Of a DNA stretch of 64,000 bases, positions 1 to 8,284 are shown piece by piece. Numbering within the stretch: position 1 is the first letter of the stretch; each line of letters opens with the position of its first letter. A model generated the notes under the pieces. That model saw nothing but the letters and a program-made list of their open reading frames with translations, was not told where the DNA came from and searched no databases. The position numbers and the translations under genes are program-made. Source of the stretch: Limnovirga soli (GTDB lineage Bacteria > Bacteroidota > Bacteroidia > Chitinophagales > Chitinophagaceae). Where the stretch lies: positions 1 to 64,000 of the forward strand of contig NZ_WHPF01000013.1 in assembly GCF_013106755.1 (NCBI RefSeq), read 5' to 3'.

Positions 1-2268
1 TTTTTGGTCTTATTTATTTTGCAAACGGCAAGAGCACAAACAGATGTAAGCAATCAAGATTTCTGGAACGATACATTGAGAAGAATTGCATTGCCATCCA
101 GCAACCAAAACTGGATGAATTTAAGAACGGATGCTAATATTAATGCACTAAAGTTTTTTAAAGAATATGGCAAAGCACTGAGGTTAGGTAATGATGATGA
201 TATGCGTTTGTATAAAACAGAGAAAGACGAATTAGGTTTTATACATTATAGGTTTAACCAGTATTACAAACGCATAAGAATTGCACGTGCAGAATATTTT
301 GTGCATGCTGATATCCATGGCCAGGCTTATGCAGCCAATGGGCAATATGTAGCCAATATGGATAAACGGGTGTCCACAGCACTTACAGAAACTTCTGCCC
401 TAAAGAAGGTTTTATTGTATGCAAGGGTTGACAAACTTCTTTCTGAAGAGAAATACTGGGAAGATGAATTGAAGAAAAGAACAAAGAATACTGATACATC
501 TTATTATCCAAAAGGAGAATTGGTATGGACGCAAAAAATCAGCAACAACAATGTATGGAAAGCTTCCAACTTCAGGCTGGCTTACCAGTTTGATGTATAT
601 GCTGCATCGCCCATGATCTCAAAACGAATTGAAATCGACGCAAACACTGGCGAAATCATCAACGATATTTCACTGGAAGCATCAGGCTGTTTGCCCACAA
701 TAATCAGTACCATATGGAATGGCCCCAAAACAATCAACATAAATTACAAGGGTGGTGGTTATTATTTATGGGATACTTGCCAGGCAGCAGAAATAAAAAT
801 GTGGGACTGGAACAGTACCAGAGATTCAGGCTTTATTCCCAGCGATGCATACGAGTTGAATAATGTTGACAATGGCTGGCTTGAAACCAACCAGGAACGT
901 CTTGGTACTTCTTCTCAGTGGGCCATTAGAAATAGTTTTGACTATTTTAAACAAATTCATAACCGCAATAGCTACGACAATGCCAATGGAGATGTTAATG
1001 CATATATCAATGCGGTATTTTTTGCAGGTTGTTCCGGTGGTTTATGTTTCTATTCAACAAACAATGCCTCAATGAGTCAAACCGGGGGAATTATGAAAAT
1101 TGGTTCCGGTGGTTCTACAAACCCGATATTAAACAGTTGGGGAACTGCTGATATTATTGGGCACGAATATACACATGCAGTAACTGGTGCTTCAGCCGCA
1201 TTAACTTATGCAAATGAATCCGGTGCAATAAATGAAGCCTTCAGTGATATTTTCGGAAGCCTTATACAAGGTTACGGCACTACAGGCTATGGTACACTGG
1301 ATTTCGAGATAGGTGAAGACAGAACTGCCGGCGCAATTAGGTCTTTGTCAAACCCTAACGCACACAATCAGCCGGATACCTATAATGGTACTTTCTGGTA
1401 TACAGGTTTAGATGATGCAGGAGGCGTACATATCAACAGCGGTGTAATGAATTACTGGTACTATCTGGTAACCCAGGGCGGTTCAGGAACCAACGATAAC
1501 GGTGCAAGTTTTTCTGTAAATGGACTTGATTCTAAAGTTACCGCCGATATTATTTACCGGGCACTTACCGTATATCTTACTTCAAGTGCTGTATATACCG
1601 ATGCACGCACGGCTACCGTTAATGCAGCCAAAGATCTTTATGGCAATTGTTCCAATGAAGCATACCAGGTTGCCAATGCATGGTATGCAGTGGGTGTAGG
1701 CACACAGCCAGCACCAGTAGGCGATGGTGGCGTATGTGGTGCCTGGCCTGTTGGTAGCACCGTAAACTATGCAGTGCCTGGAAAAGTTGTTAGTCCGCCT
1801 GCAGGTTGTTTTGACGGCACAACGAAGGTTGTTGGGCCAGCATTCACCAGTTTTACGGGCAATGAAATAATCCTTCAACCGGGTTTTTCTGCCCTTTCCG
1901 GTTGTAATTTCCTTGCATTTGTTACACCTTGTACTATCAATCTGTCACTTACTGGTCCAAGGCCTTTGTATACAGCAAATACATCAGCAGCTATGGCCGG
2001 TACTACTATACAAAAACCTGCCGGTGAAGGGTTTTCAGCAACGGTTTACCCCAACCCGGCAAGCACCAATGCAACCCTGCAGTTAAAAGGTGTAAAGGGC
2101 AATGTGTCTGTTGTTTTAACCAATTTGCAGGGGGTAGATTTATGGCGAAACGACCGGGTTAACAGCAACAGTATATCAATTGCTTTAGGGCAACTACCGG
2201 CCGGAATGTATTTTATAAATGTGAAAGACAACGAGCATACAAAAGTGCTTAAGTTGATGAAAAAATAA
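1..2268 (+). CDS. Secreted M4 (thermolysin-family) zinc metalloprotease with T9SS sorting domain, 5' partial
   Basis: Thermolysin-family neutral protease, expected to cleave proteins outside the cell. The frame is open from base 1 and begins inside a signal peptide (…ILQTARAQ), so the true start lies upstream. Counting from the codon at base 4, the zinc motif HEYTH is at 387-391, the third ligand is in NEAFSD (E411), and the thermolysin catalytic-His motif GGVHINSG follows, so all active-site elements are present. An FTLP-like propeptide region precedes the catalytic domain. A PGFSA…GCNF segment and a type A T9SS tail (YPNPAS… to a terminal KLMKK) close the protein. A rho-independent terminator follows at 2301-2332. 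Family and secretion route are confident; the substrate is unknown. Confidence 0.93.
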   Translation, partial: FLVLFILQTARAQTDVSNQDFWNDTLRRIALPSSNQNWMNLRTDANINALKFFKEYGKALRLGNDDDMRLYKTEKDELGFIHYRFNQYYKRIRIARAEYFVHADIHGQAYAANGQYVANMDKRVSTALTETSALKKVLLYARVDKLLSEEKYWEDELKKRTKNTDTSYYPKGELVWTQKISNNNVWKASNFRLAYQFDVYAASPMISKRIEIDANTGEIINDISLEASGCLPTIISTIWNGPKTININYKGGGYYLWDTCQAAEIKMWDWNSTRDSGFIPSDAYELNNVDNGWLETNQERLGTSSQWAIRNSFDYFKQIHNRNSYDNANGDVNAYINAVFFAGCSGGLCFYSTNNASMSQTGGIMKIGSGGSTNPILNSWGTADIIGHEYTHAVTGASAALTYANESGAINEAFSDIFGSLIQGYGTTGYGTLDFEIGEDRTAGAIRSLSNPNAHNQPDTYNGTFWYTGLDDAGGVHINSGVMNYWYYLVTQGGSGTNDNGASFSVNGLDSKVTADIIYRALTVYLTSSAVYTDARTATVNAAKDLYGNCSNEAYQVANAWYAVGVGTQPAPVGDGGVCGAWPVGSTVNYAVPGKVVSPPAGCFDGTTKVVGPAFTSFTGNEIILQPGFSALSGCNFLAFVTPCTINLSLTGPRPLYTANTSAAMAGTTIQKPAGEGFSATVYPNPASTNATLQLKGVKGNVSVVLTNLQGVDLWRNDRVNSNSISIALGQLPAGMYFINVKDNEHTKVLKLMKK

Positions 2269-2300
2269 ATTGCTTTCTTAAGGCAATGTAGTTAATAGCA

Positions 2301-2332
2301 AAAGCTGCTTCCGAAAGGAGGCAGCTTTTTTT
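2301..2332 (+). terminator. Rho-independent terminator after the M4 protease gene
   Basis: A stem pairing AAAAGCTGC-TCC with GGA-GCAGCTTTT around a GAAA loop runs into a T tract about 30 bases after the stop codon. Confidence 0.85.
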
Positions 2333-2361
2333 ACCGGCTTCATATCGCTGTGCATCGCCTG

Positions 2362-2547
2362 TTGTGTCACTCACTTCAGCGTTCTTTTCTTTGGGGAACA
2401 TTACAAGCATGGAAAATATTTTCTTCCATCATAATCAGTTTTGGGCCTTTGACCATTGATGGAATATACAGGTGTGCTTATAAATACACCTGCAACAACG
2501 GAAGTACAATGCCGCTCAAGGCTATGGCGTACAAGAGTGCGACGCAA
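2362..2547. repeat. Dispersed GTACAAG-type repeat, inverted pair (left copy degenerate)
   Basis: The right arm at 2529-2547 is an exact GTACAAGAGTGCGACGCAA. The left arm at 2362-2376 is a degenerate opposite-strand copy (TTGTGTCACTCACTT). The pair fills much of the 479-base gap between the protease and the first adhesin gene. The right copy is followed by the typical CGGATGCC…CCTGGC extension of the family. Confidence 0.75.
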
Positions 2548-2663
2548 CGGATGCCAGATAAAGATGTAATTGCCTGGCCCATAATATCCTATTTTTTGCG
2601 ATTGGCAGCCTGCAGTGTAAAAGCAAAAAACTACAATATACTTGCAATTATCAGCAAAATCAA

Positions 2664-2679
2664 CTCCTAAATTTAGGAG
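2664..2679. promoter_or_regulatory. Perfect 16-bp palindrome upstream of first adhesin gene
   Basis: CTCCTAAATTTAGGAG lies about 70 bases before the ATG of the first S74 adhesin. The related half-motif ACTCCTAATTTTAG occurs twice (5592-5605 and 5614-5627) before the paralogous adhesin. This suggests a shared operator for a dimeric regulator. A TATATTTAG at 2702-2710 could be the -7 box. Function is inferred from position and recurrence only. Confidence 0.45.
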
Positions 2680-2747
2680 CAAAACAGGTGGTTCTTATTA
2701 TTATATTTAGGTAACCAAAATATTTCAACAATAAAAGAACCATCATT

Positions 2748-5255
2748 ATGAAAAGAATTGCATTGCCACTTCTATTTTTAACAGCCGGCTATATCGGTGC
2801 TAAAGCGCAAAACACATTTCCTGCTACAGGAAGAACTGGTATTTATACCACTACACCTGCTGCCTCTTTGCAGGTAAAAGGCGGTGCCCGAATTGGCACG
2901 CTTACCAATTATACAAATATTGATAGTACTACCGGCAATCTTAGCTTTGGGGGTAACGCTTTGTATCAGGTTGGTAATAATAAGTTTGCGTTTCAATCTG
3001 CCTCTCAGCCATCAGCAGGTTTATTTTTTAACGCTACCAATCTTCGGTACGAATTTAGAAACACGGCTGGTGTATCAGTGCTTAATCTGGGGGCCGGGGC
3101 ATCTAATAATTTTTTAGGTATTGGCAATACAACCCCTATTACCCAATTAGCAAACACCAGTTCAAATATTATTGGTAGCGATTTTAATGGAGTAAGCCCT
3201 AATTCAATAGCCTGGGCAACCAATGCAGATGGATTTACCGTTGCTACTTATAATGCCAATGCAGGAGTAAAAGGCAATGGGCTGGCTGTAAAAATAGCAG
3301 GTAACTCCGGCAGGTTATTAGATTTGTCAGTTGGTGCTACTCAAAATGGTGCAGGAACTTCTGTAATGGTGGTTAACGGGAATGGCAATGTGGGAATAGG
3401 AACTTCTGCACCAGTTACTACTTTAGATGTGAAAGAAAGTGGTTGGTTTAGAAATAATCCGGGTGGTTTGCTTGCCCCTTCTGCAGGCGCAGGTTTGAGA
3501 TTAACTACAGAAAACAATATTGCATCTATTTTTGGTTATGACTATAGTACAAATACTGCACTCAACCTTTTATTGGCAGGTTCCGGTGGTAATGTTGGTA
3601 TTGGACCAGGTATACCAACAGCGCCTTTACAAATTGCCAATGCAGCCACCAGTGGAAATAAAAGAATTGTGATGTATCAGGATGTGGACAATGATAATGA
3701 GTTTTATGGCTTTGGCATAAACGCTAACCAGATAAGATACCAGGTAGATGCAGTAGTATCAGATCATGTATTTTTTGCAGGTACATCACCCACAACATCC
3801 AATGAATTAATGCGCATAAAAGGTACTGGTTTAGTAGGCATAGGGACCAGTGCACCTGCAGCCAAGCTGGATATAGCCGGTAATATAAAAATTACAGATG
3901 GTACAGAAGGTGCCGGCAAACTATTAACATCTGATGCCAATGGTTTGGCGAGCTGGACTGCGGCACCATCAGCTTCACCATTCATTATTTCAGGTAATGA
4001 TATTTATAACAGCAATACCGGTAATATAGGTATTGGAACGGCTACGCCTGCCGCCAAATTAGATGTGAACGGGGATGCTTTAATTAATGGTATTACTGTT
4101 GGCAGGGGATTGAGTAACAGTCTCACAAACACAGCGATAGGTTATGCAAATCTTGCTTATAACAACACTGGGAATTATTATAACACAGCGATAGGGTTTG
4201 CAGCTCTTGCCTACAACGGTAGCGGGTATTACAACACTGCCAATGGGGCCCAGGCTCTAGTTAACAACAGTAGTGGGTATTATAATACCGCTAATGGATT
4301 TCAGGCTCTTTATAACAATACCATAGGAACTTACAACACCTCAATTGGCCTTTTCAGTGATGTTGCAAGCGGTGCACTAACCAACGCAACAGCTATCGGA
4401 GCCAATGCAACTGTAGATGCCAGTAACAAGGTGCGTATTGGAAGCCCTAATGTTACCAGTATAGGTGGGCAGGTAAGCTGGACTACTTTTAGCGATGGCA
4501 GGTATAAGAAAAATATAAAAGAAGATGTAAAAGGGCTTGCTTTTATCAACAGCCTTAAACCCATTACCTATACAGTAGATTTAAAAGGATTGGATGCTTA
4601 TTTTGATAACAACAGGAAACATGATAGCGCTTATGAGCAAATTAAAAAGGACATTAAACCAGGAGTAGATGAAGCCTCAAAAATTGTGTACAATGGTTTT
4701 ATAGCCCAGGAAGTGGAAGCAGCTGCTAAAAAACTAAATTATGATTTTAGTGGAGTGGATAAACCAAAATCAAAAGATGGATTGTATGGGTTGCGTTACA
4801 GCGATTTTGTGGTGCCATTGGTAAAAGCCGTGCAAGAGTTATCAAGTCAAAATGAAAAATTAAAAACTGAAAACGAAGGACAGCAAAAAGTAAATGCAGA
4901 TTTACAAAAACAGATTGATGATTTAAAAGCAATGATTACTAAAGGAAATGCTGCCAGCCAGTCTGAAGTTTCAAACAACCAGACTGCTGCAGAAAGCAAT
5001 GCAGCGTCTTTAAAGCAAAATGCACCCAACCCTTTCAGTAGATCTACTTTTATTAGTTTTTCATTGCCTAAGCAATATACAAATGCGCAAATCCTTATTA
5101 CCGACATGACTGGCAAAACCATTAAACAAGCCAATGTATCGGGTTCAAATTCACTTACTGTAGCGGCAGGTAGCCTTGCTTCAGGTTCTTATAAATATTC
5201 ATTGGTTGTAGATGGAAAAATAATGGGCACCAAAACAATGGTACTTACCAGGTAA
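2748..5255 (+). CDS. T9SS-exported adhesin-like protein with S74 intramolecular chaperone domain (copy 1)
   Basis: Probable surface fibre or adhesin of 835 residues. It has a signal peptide (residues 1-20, ending KAQ) and a long low-complexity beta-rich region with recurring GNVGIGT and AAKLD(V/I) motifs. A 17-residue repeat of the form GYYNTAxGxxALxNNxx follows from about residue 475. Next comes a peptidase S74 self-cleaving chaperone domain (FSDGRYKKNIKE) with the expected Ser582/Lys587 pair. A coiled coil (about 690-730) and a T9SS tail (NAPNPFS… to MVLTR) end it. S74 domains trimerise tail spikes and usually form the extreme C-terminus, whereas here the sorting tail lies beyond it. It is tandem with a close paralogue. 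Ligand unknown. Confidence 0.88.
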   Translation: MKRIALPLLFLTAGYIGAKAQNTFPATGRTGIYTTTPAASLQVKGGARIGTLTNYTNIDSTTGNLSFGGNALYQVGNNKFAFQSASQPSAGLFFNATNLRYEFRNTAGVSVLNLGAGASNNFLGIGNTTPITQLANTSSNIIGSDFNGVSPNSIAWATNADGFTVATYNANAGVKGNGLAVKIAGNSGRLLDLSVGATQNGAGTSVMVVNGNGNVGIGTSAPVTTLDVKESGWFRNNPGGLLAPSAGAGLRLTTENNIASIFGYDYSTNTALNLLLAGSGGNVGIGPGIPTAPLQIANAATSGNKRIVMYQDVDNDNEFYGFGINANQIRYQVDAVVSDHVFFAGTSPTTSNELMRIKGTGLVGIGTSAPAAKLDIAGNIKITDGTEGAGKLLTSDANGLASWTAAPSASPFIISGNDIYNSNTGNIGIGTATPAAKLDVNGDALINGITVGRGLSNSLTNTAIGYANLAYNNTGNYYNTAIGFAALAYNGSGYYNTANGAQALVNNSSGYYNTANGFQALYNNTIGTYNTSIGLFSDVASGALTNATAIGANATVDASNKVRIGSPNVTSIGGQVSWTTFSDGRYKKNIKEDVKGLAFINSLKPITYTVDLKGLDAYFDNNRKHDSAYEQIKKDIKPGVDEASKIVYNGFIAQEVEAAAKKLNYDFSGVDKPKSKDGLYGLRYSDFVVPLVKAVQELSSQNEKLKTENEGQQKVNADLQKQIDDLKAMITKGNAASQSEVSNNQTAAESNAASLKQNAPNPFSRSTFISFSLPKQYTNAQILITDMTGKTIKQANVSGSNSLTVAAGSLASGSYKYSLVVDGKIMGTKTMVLTR
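4170..4370 (+). repeat. Degenerate ~51-bp coding tandem repeats in adhesin copy 1
   Basis: Roughly four in-frame units encode a 17-residue motif (G-x-Y-N-T-A-x-G-x-x-A-L-x-N-N). The same motif is expanded in the paralogue downstream. Confidence 0.7.
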
Positions 5256-5293
5256 TTGATAAGTAATATGTTGTAAGTAATTAGTTGTAAGTA

Positions 5294-5333
5294 AACAAGA
5301 GCTCGCTGTTTAGGTTGGGCTCTTGTTGTTTTT
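5294..5333 (+). terminator. Terminator after adhesin copy 1
   Basis: AACAAGAGC and GCTCTTGTT pair around a loop of about 16 bases and run into GTTTTTA. It lies 40 bases after the stop. The rest of the 452-base gap to the next gene holds a degenerate dispersed repeat (5421-5436), the ACTCCTAATTTTAG pair and a promoter-like box. Confidence 0.7.
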
Positions 5334-5420
5334 ATAGTATTTGATTCTTTAATAACAAATTAAATGAACAAGTCTGCCTTCGCTTTATTTTCTTTTGGCT
5401 CAATATAGCTTCTGCAGATA

Positions 5421-5436
5421 AAGTGAGTGACACAAC
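5421..5436 (-). repeat. Degenerate dispersed repeat copy
   Basis: AAGTGAGTGACACAAC is the opposite strand of the TTGTGTCACTCACTT variant seen at 2362, 17897 and 20918. The GTAC end is lost. Confidence 0.45.
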
Positions 5437-5591
5437 AGACGATGCCATGAAAGCAAAAGCTGGCTAAAAAGATGATTTATAAAGATATTCCTGCATTTAA
5501 AAAAAAGATGCTGCTGCAATTTTTAATCAATCTGCGCAATGTATCCAGATAATAAAGACTAACATAAAAAGCTGATTAAGCCGCTGATCCA

Positions 5592-5660
5592 ACTCCTAAT
5601 TTTAGTACTTCCGACTCCTAATTTTAGCACAAATGCTGATAAGTGAACGAACTATATTTG
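5592..5660 (+). promoter_or_regulatory. Putative operator repeats and -7 box upstream of adhesin copy 2
   Basis: Two direct copies of ACTCCTAATTTTAG start 22 bases apart (5592 and 5614), about two helical turns. A TATATTTG at 5653-5660 matches the Bacteroidota -7 consensus TAnnTTTG. A good -33 element at the usual spacing is not evident. The repeat resembles the palindrome at 2664-2679. Confidence 0.45.
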
Positions 5661-5707
5661 GTGCTATTAGGATAGTGAATCCAAATAATTAGACAAACCT
5701 CAATAAA

Positions 5708-7855
5708 ATGAAAAGAATATTCTTTCTTATGCTGGCTGGCTTTGTAAGTATCTGCAATCTTTATGCACAAAACACATTTCCTGCCACGGGCAGGGCTGGT
5801 ATTTTCACAACTGCGCCTGCTGCTTCCTTGCAGGTAAAAGGTGGTGCCCGTATTGGTACGCTTACCAACTATACCAATATTGATAGCGCTACCGGTAATC
5901 TTAGCTTTGTGGGCAATGCTTTGTATCAGGTAGGTAATAATAAGTTTGCATTTCAATCAGCCTCTCAGCCACTGGCCGGTTTGTTTTTTAATGCTACCAA
6001 CCTTCGGTACGAATTTAGAAATACTGCTGGTGTATCAGTACTCAATCTCGGGGCCGGAGCATCTAATAATTTTTTAGGTATTGGTACTACAGCGCCCCTT
6101 ACATTATTAGCTAACACCAGTTCAAATATTATTGGAACTGAAGGTGTTGGCATGAACCCTTCTTCTTTTACCTGGGCAACCAATGTAATTGGTTATTCGG
6201 CAGGTATTGCAAATACAAATACATCAACCTCTGCGAATGGATTGGCAGTAAAAGTGGCCTCTGCCAATGCAAGACTTTTAGATCTTTCCGTAGGAAGTGG
6301 TAATATGCCCGGAACTCCAATAATGCGTGTAGAAAGTGCTGGTATTGTAACTATTGGAAGTGGTAATACAGACCTACAAACCCTTTTGTTAAGAGGGTAC
6401 AGTAATAATCAGGGATACTGGAAAGGTGGTGCTGCTTTTGGATATAATCAGGCAAGTGTTATTATGGGTGAGCTGGACAGTGTTGCTACTATTGGCGGGC
6501 ATAATGGAGACCTTAGCGCATGGACTAATTTAGCAATTAACCCGGCAGGCGGCAATGTAGGGATTGGAACGGCTACGCCTGCTGCCAAATTAGATGTTAA
6601 CGGTGATGTTTTAATAAATGGTATTACTATTGGCAGGGGTAAAGGGAACATTGATATTAATACAGTTGTTGGCAATCTTGCGCTTGCTTCTAACACCACA
6701 GGATATACAAATACTGCCATTGGGTCTAATGTTCTTTATTCCAATACCACCGGCTTTTCAAATACCGCCAATGGGTATTGGGCACTTTATAACAATACTA
6801 CGGGGTATCGCAACACTGCTAATGGGGTTTTTACTCTTAATTCCAATACCACGGGCAATTATAACACCGCCATCGGATCTGAGGCTCTTTATTCCAACAC
6901 CACGGGTAATTACAATACCGCAATTGGATATCTGGCACTTAATTCCAACACCACCGGATATTACAACACCGCCATTGGCGACTACAGTAATGTTGCAAGC
7001 CCTTCACTAACCAACGCCATTGCTATCGGCTACAATGCAACAGTAGATGCATCCAGCAAAGTGCGTATTGGTAATTCAATTATTACCAGTATTGGCGGGC
7101 AGGTAGGCTGGACTACTTTTAGCGATGGCAGGTATAAGAAAAATATAAAGGAAGATGTAAAAGGACTTGCGTTTATCAACAGCCTTAAACCCATTACCTA
7201 TACGGTAGATATAAACGGACTGGACACCTACTTTAATAAAAACAGGAAGCATGACAGCGCTTATGATAAGATGAAAAATGAAATGAAGCCTGTTGAAGAT
7301 GAAGCCTCAAAAATTGTCTATAATGGTTTTATAGCCCAGGAAGTAGAAGCTGCTGCCAAAAAACTGAATTACGATTTTAGCGGGGTAGACAAACCAAAAT
7401 CAAAGGATGGGTTGTATGGGTTACGTTATAGCGATTTTGTGGTGCCATTGGTTAAAGCTGTACAAGAACTTTCCAAGCAAAATGAAGACCTGAAAGACAT
7501 TGTTGCCAAACAGCAGGAACAGATTAATGCTATACTGGAAAAATTAAATACTACTCAACCAACAGCATCAGCAAGCAGCAATGCCGTGGTACTTTCAGAT
7601 TTGGCCAATTTGGAACAAAATGCACCCAACCCATTCAGTACATCAACGGTAATTAAATTTTCATTGCCTAAGCATTATACCAATGCGCAAATTATTATCA
7701 CAGATATGAATGGCCATACCATTAAACAAGCCAATATAAATGGTTCAAATGCGCTTAATGTATCAGCAGGTAGTTTAGCTGCGGGTACTTACAAATATGC
7801 TTTGGTCGTTGATGGCAAAGTGTTAAACACCAAAACAATGATACTTACCAGGTAA
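5708..7855 (+). CDS. T9SS-exported adhesin-like protein with S74 intramolecular chaperone domain (copy 2)
   Basis: Paralogue of the upstream gene, 715 residues. The signal peptide ends LYAQ. The first ~135 residues after it and the C-terminal ~250 residues are nearly the same as copy 1, while the middle is shorter and divergent. Five tandem 17-residue units plus a partial sixth (GxxNTAxGxxxLxxNTT) begin at residue 332. The S74 domain has the Ser472/Lys477 pair in FSDGRYKKN, followed by a coiled coil rich in Gln/Glu and a T9SS tail ending MILTR. The differing middle with conserved ends fits domain shuffling or gene conversion between surface proteins. A terminator follows directly. Confidence 0.88.
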   Translation: MKRIFFLMLAGFVSICNLYAQNTFPATGRAGIFTTAPAASLQVKGGARIGTLTNYTNIDSATGNLSFVGNALYQVGNNKFAFQSASQPLAGLFFNATNLRYEFRNTAGVSVLNLGAGASNNFLGIGTTAPLTLLANTSSNIIGTEGVGMNPSSFTWATNVIGYSAGIANTNTSTSANGLAVKVASANARLLDLSVGSGNMPGTPIMRVESAGIVTIGSGNTDLQTLLLRGYSNNQGYWKGGAAFGYNQASVIMGELDSVATIGGHNGDLSAWTNLAINPAGGNVGIGTATPAAKLDVNGDVLINGITIGRGKGNIDINTVVGNLALASNTTGYTNTAIGSNVLYSNTTGFSNTANGYWALYNNTTGYRNTANGVFTLNSNTTGNYNTAIGSEALYSNTTGNYNTAIGYLALNSNTTGYYNTAIGDYSNVASPSLTNAIAIGYNATVDASSKVRIGNSIITSIGGQVGWTTFSDGRYKKNIKEDVKGLAFINSLKPITYTVDINGLDTYFNKNRKHDSAYDKMKNEMKPVEDEASKIVYNGFIAQEVEAAAKKLNYDFSGVDKPKSKDGLYGLRYSDFVVPLVKAVQELSKQNEDLKDIVAKQQEQINAILEKLNTTQPTASASSNAVVLSDLANLEQNAPNPFSTSTVIKFSLPKHYTNAQIIITDMNGHTIKQANINGSNALNVSAGSLAAGTYKYALVVDGKVLNTKTMILTR
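6701..6955 (+). repeat. Five 51-bp in-frame tandem repeats
   Basis: Five consecutive 51-base units each encode a 17-residue G-x-x-N-T-A-x-G motif, and a sixth partial unit follows. The units differ mostly at third positions and in the three residues after NTAxG. Confidence 0.8.
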
Positions 7856-7883
7856 TCAGCAACCCTATTTTTTCCTTAAAACA

Positions 7884-7905
7884 AAGGCCCCGAAAGGGGT
7901 TTTTT
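7884..7905 (+). terminator. Terminator after adhesin copy 2
   Basis: GGCCCC-GAAA-GGGG followed by TTTTTT, 29 bases past the stop codon. Confidence 0.85.
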
Positions 7906-8007
7906 GTTTGGGGATATTCCAAGGGGTTTAAAATATGTTTTTTGGGCCGGGCAAGCAGGCAGTCAAGAGGTTTTGCATGCACATTTTACCCCGGACCAAA
8001 TCCGGGA

Positions 8008-8228
8008 CACACTTGTACACTGGTAACTATGGTCGGCCAATAAAAGCCTATTAAACCTATAATGCCCTGTTCTAATAGCGGTATAGCCCTAATAAAATTT
8101 TACTGCTATTGGATATTTTAGCATTAACTGCTTTGATGCTTACACCAAATTTGTTCGTAATTTCCCCTGCGGCAAATGCTGGCTGTTTACAGCTGCTGCA
8201 CTTGTTGCCGTACAAGTGTGCGACGCAA
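8008..8228. repeat. Dispersed repeat, inverted pair (left copy degenerate)
   Basis: The right arm 8210-8228 is an exact GTACAAGTGTGCGACGCAA followed by GTAAAGCC. The left side retains only CACACTTGTAC with a TGGTAACTAT extension. A separate small hairpin, CCCGGA-CCAAA-TCCGGG, sits at about 7990-8006. Together these account for most of the 429-base gap before the transporter gene. Confidence 0.65.
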
Positions 8229-8284
8229 GTAAAGCCAGAATCAGTATCAAAAGCCGGGCTTATAAAAAAAATATAATCAACAGC

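Noticed and set aside
2350-2682. Overlapping frames on both strands between the protease and the first adhesin
   Set aside because: They are translations of the inverted repeat pair; the same peptide LRRTLVR recurs wherever the repeat is translated.
6618-7010. 130-codon frame inside adhesin copy 2
   Set aside because: It is an out-of-frame reading of the 51-base tandem repeats.
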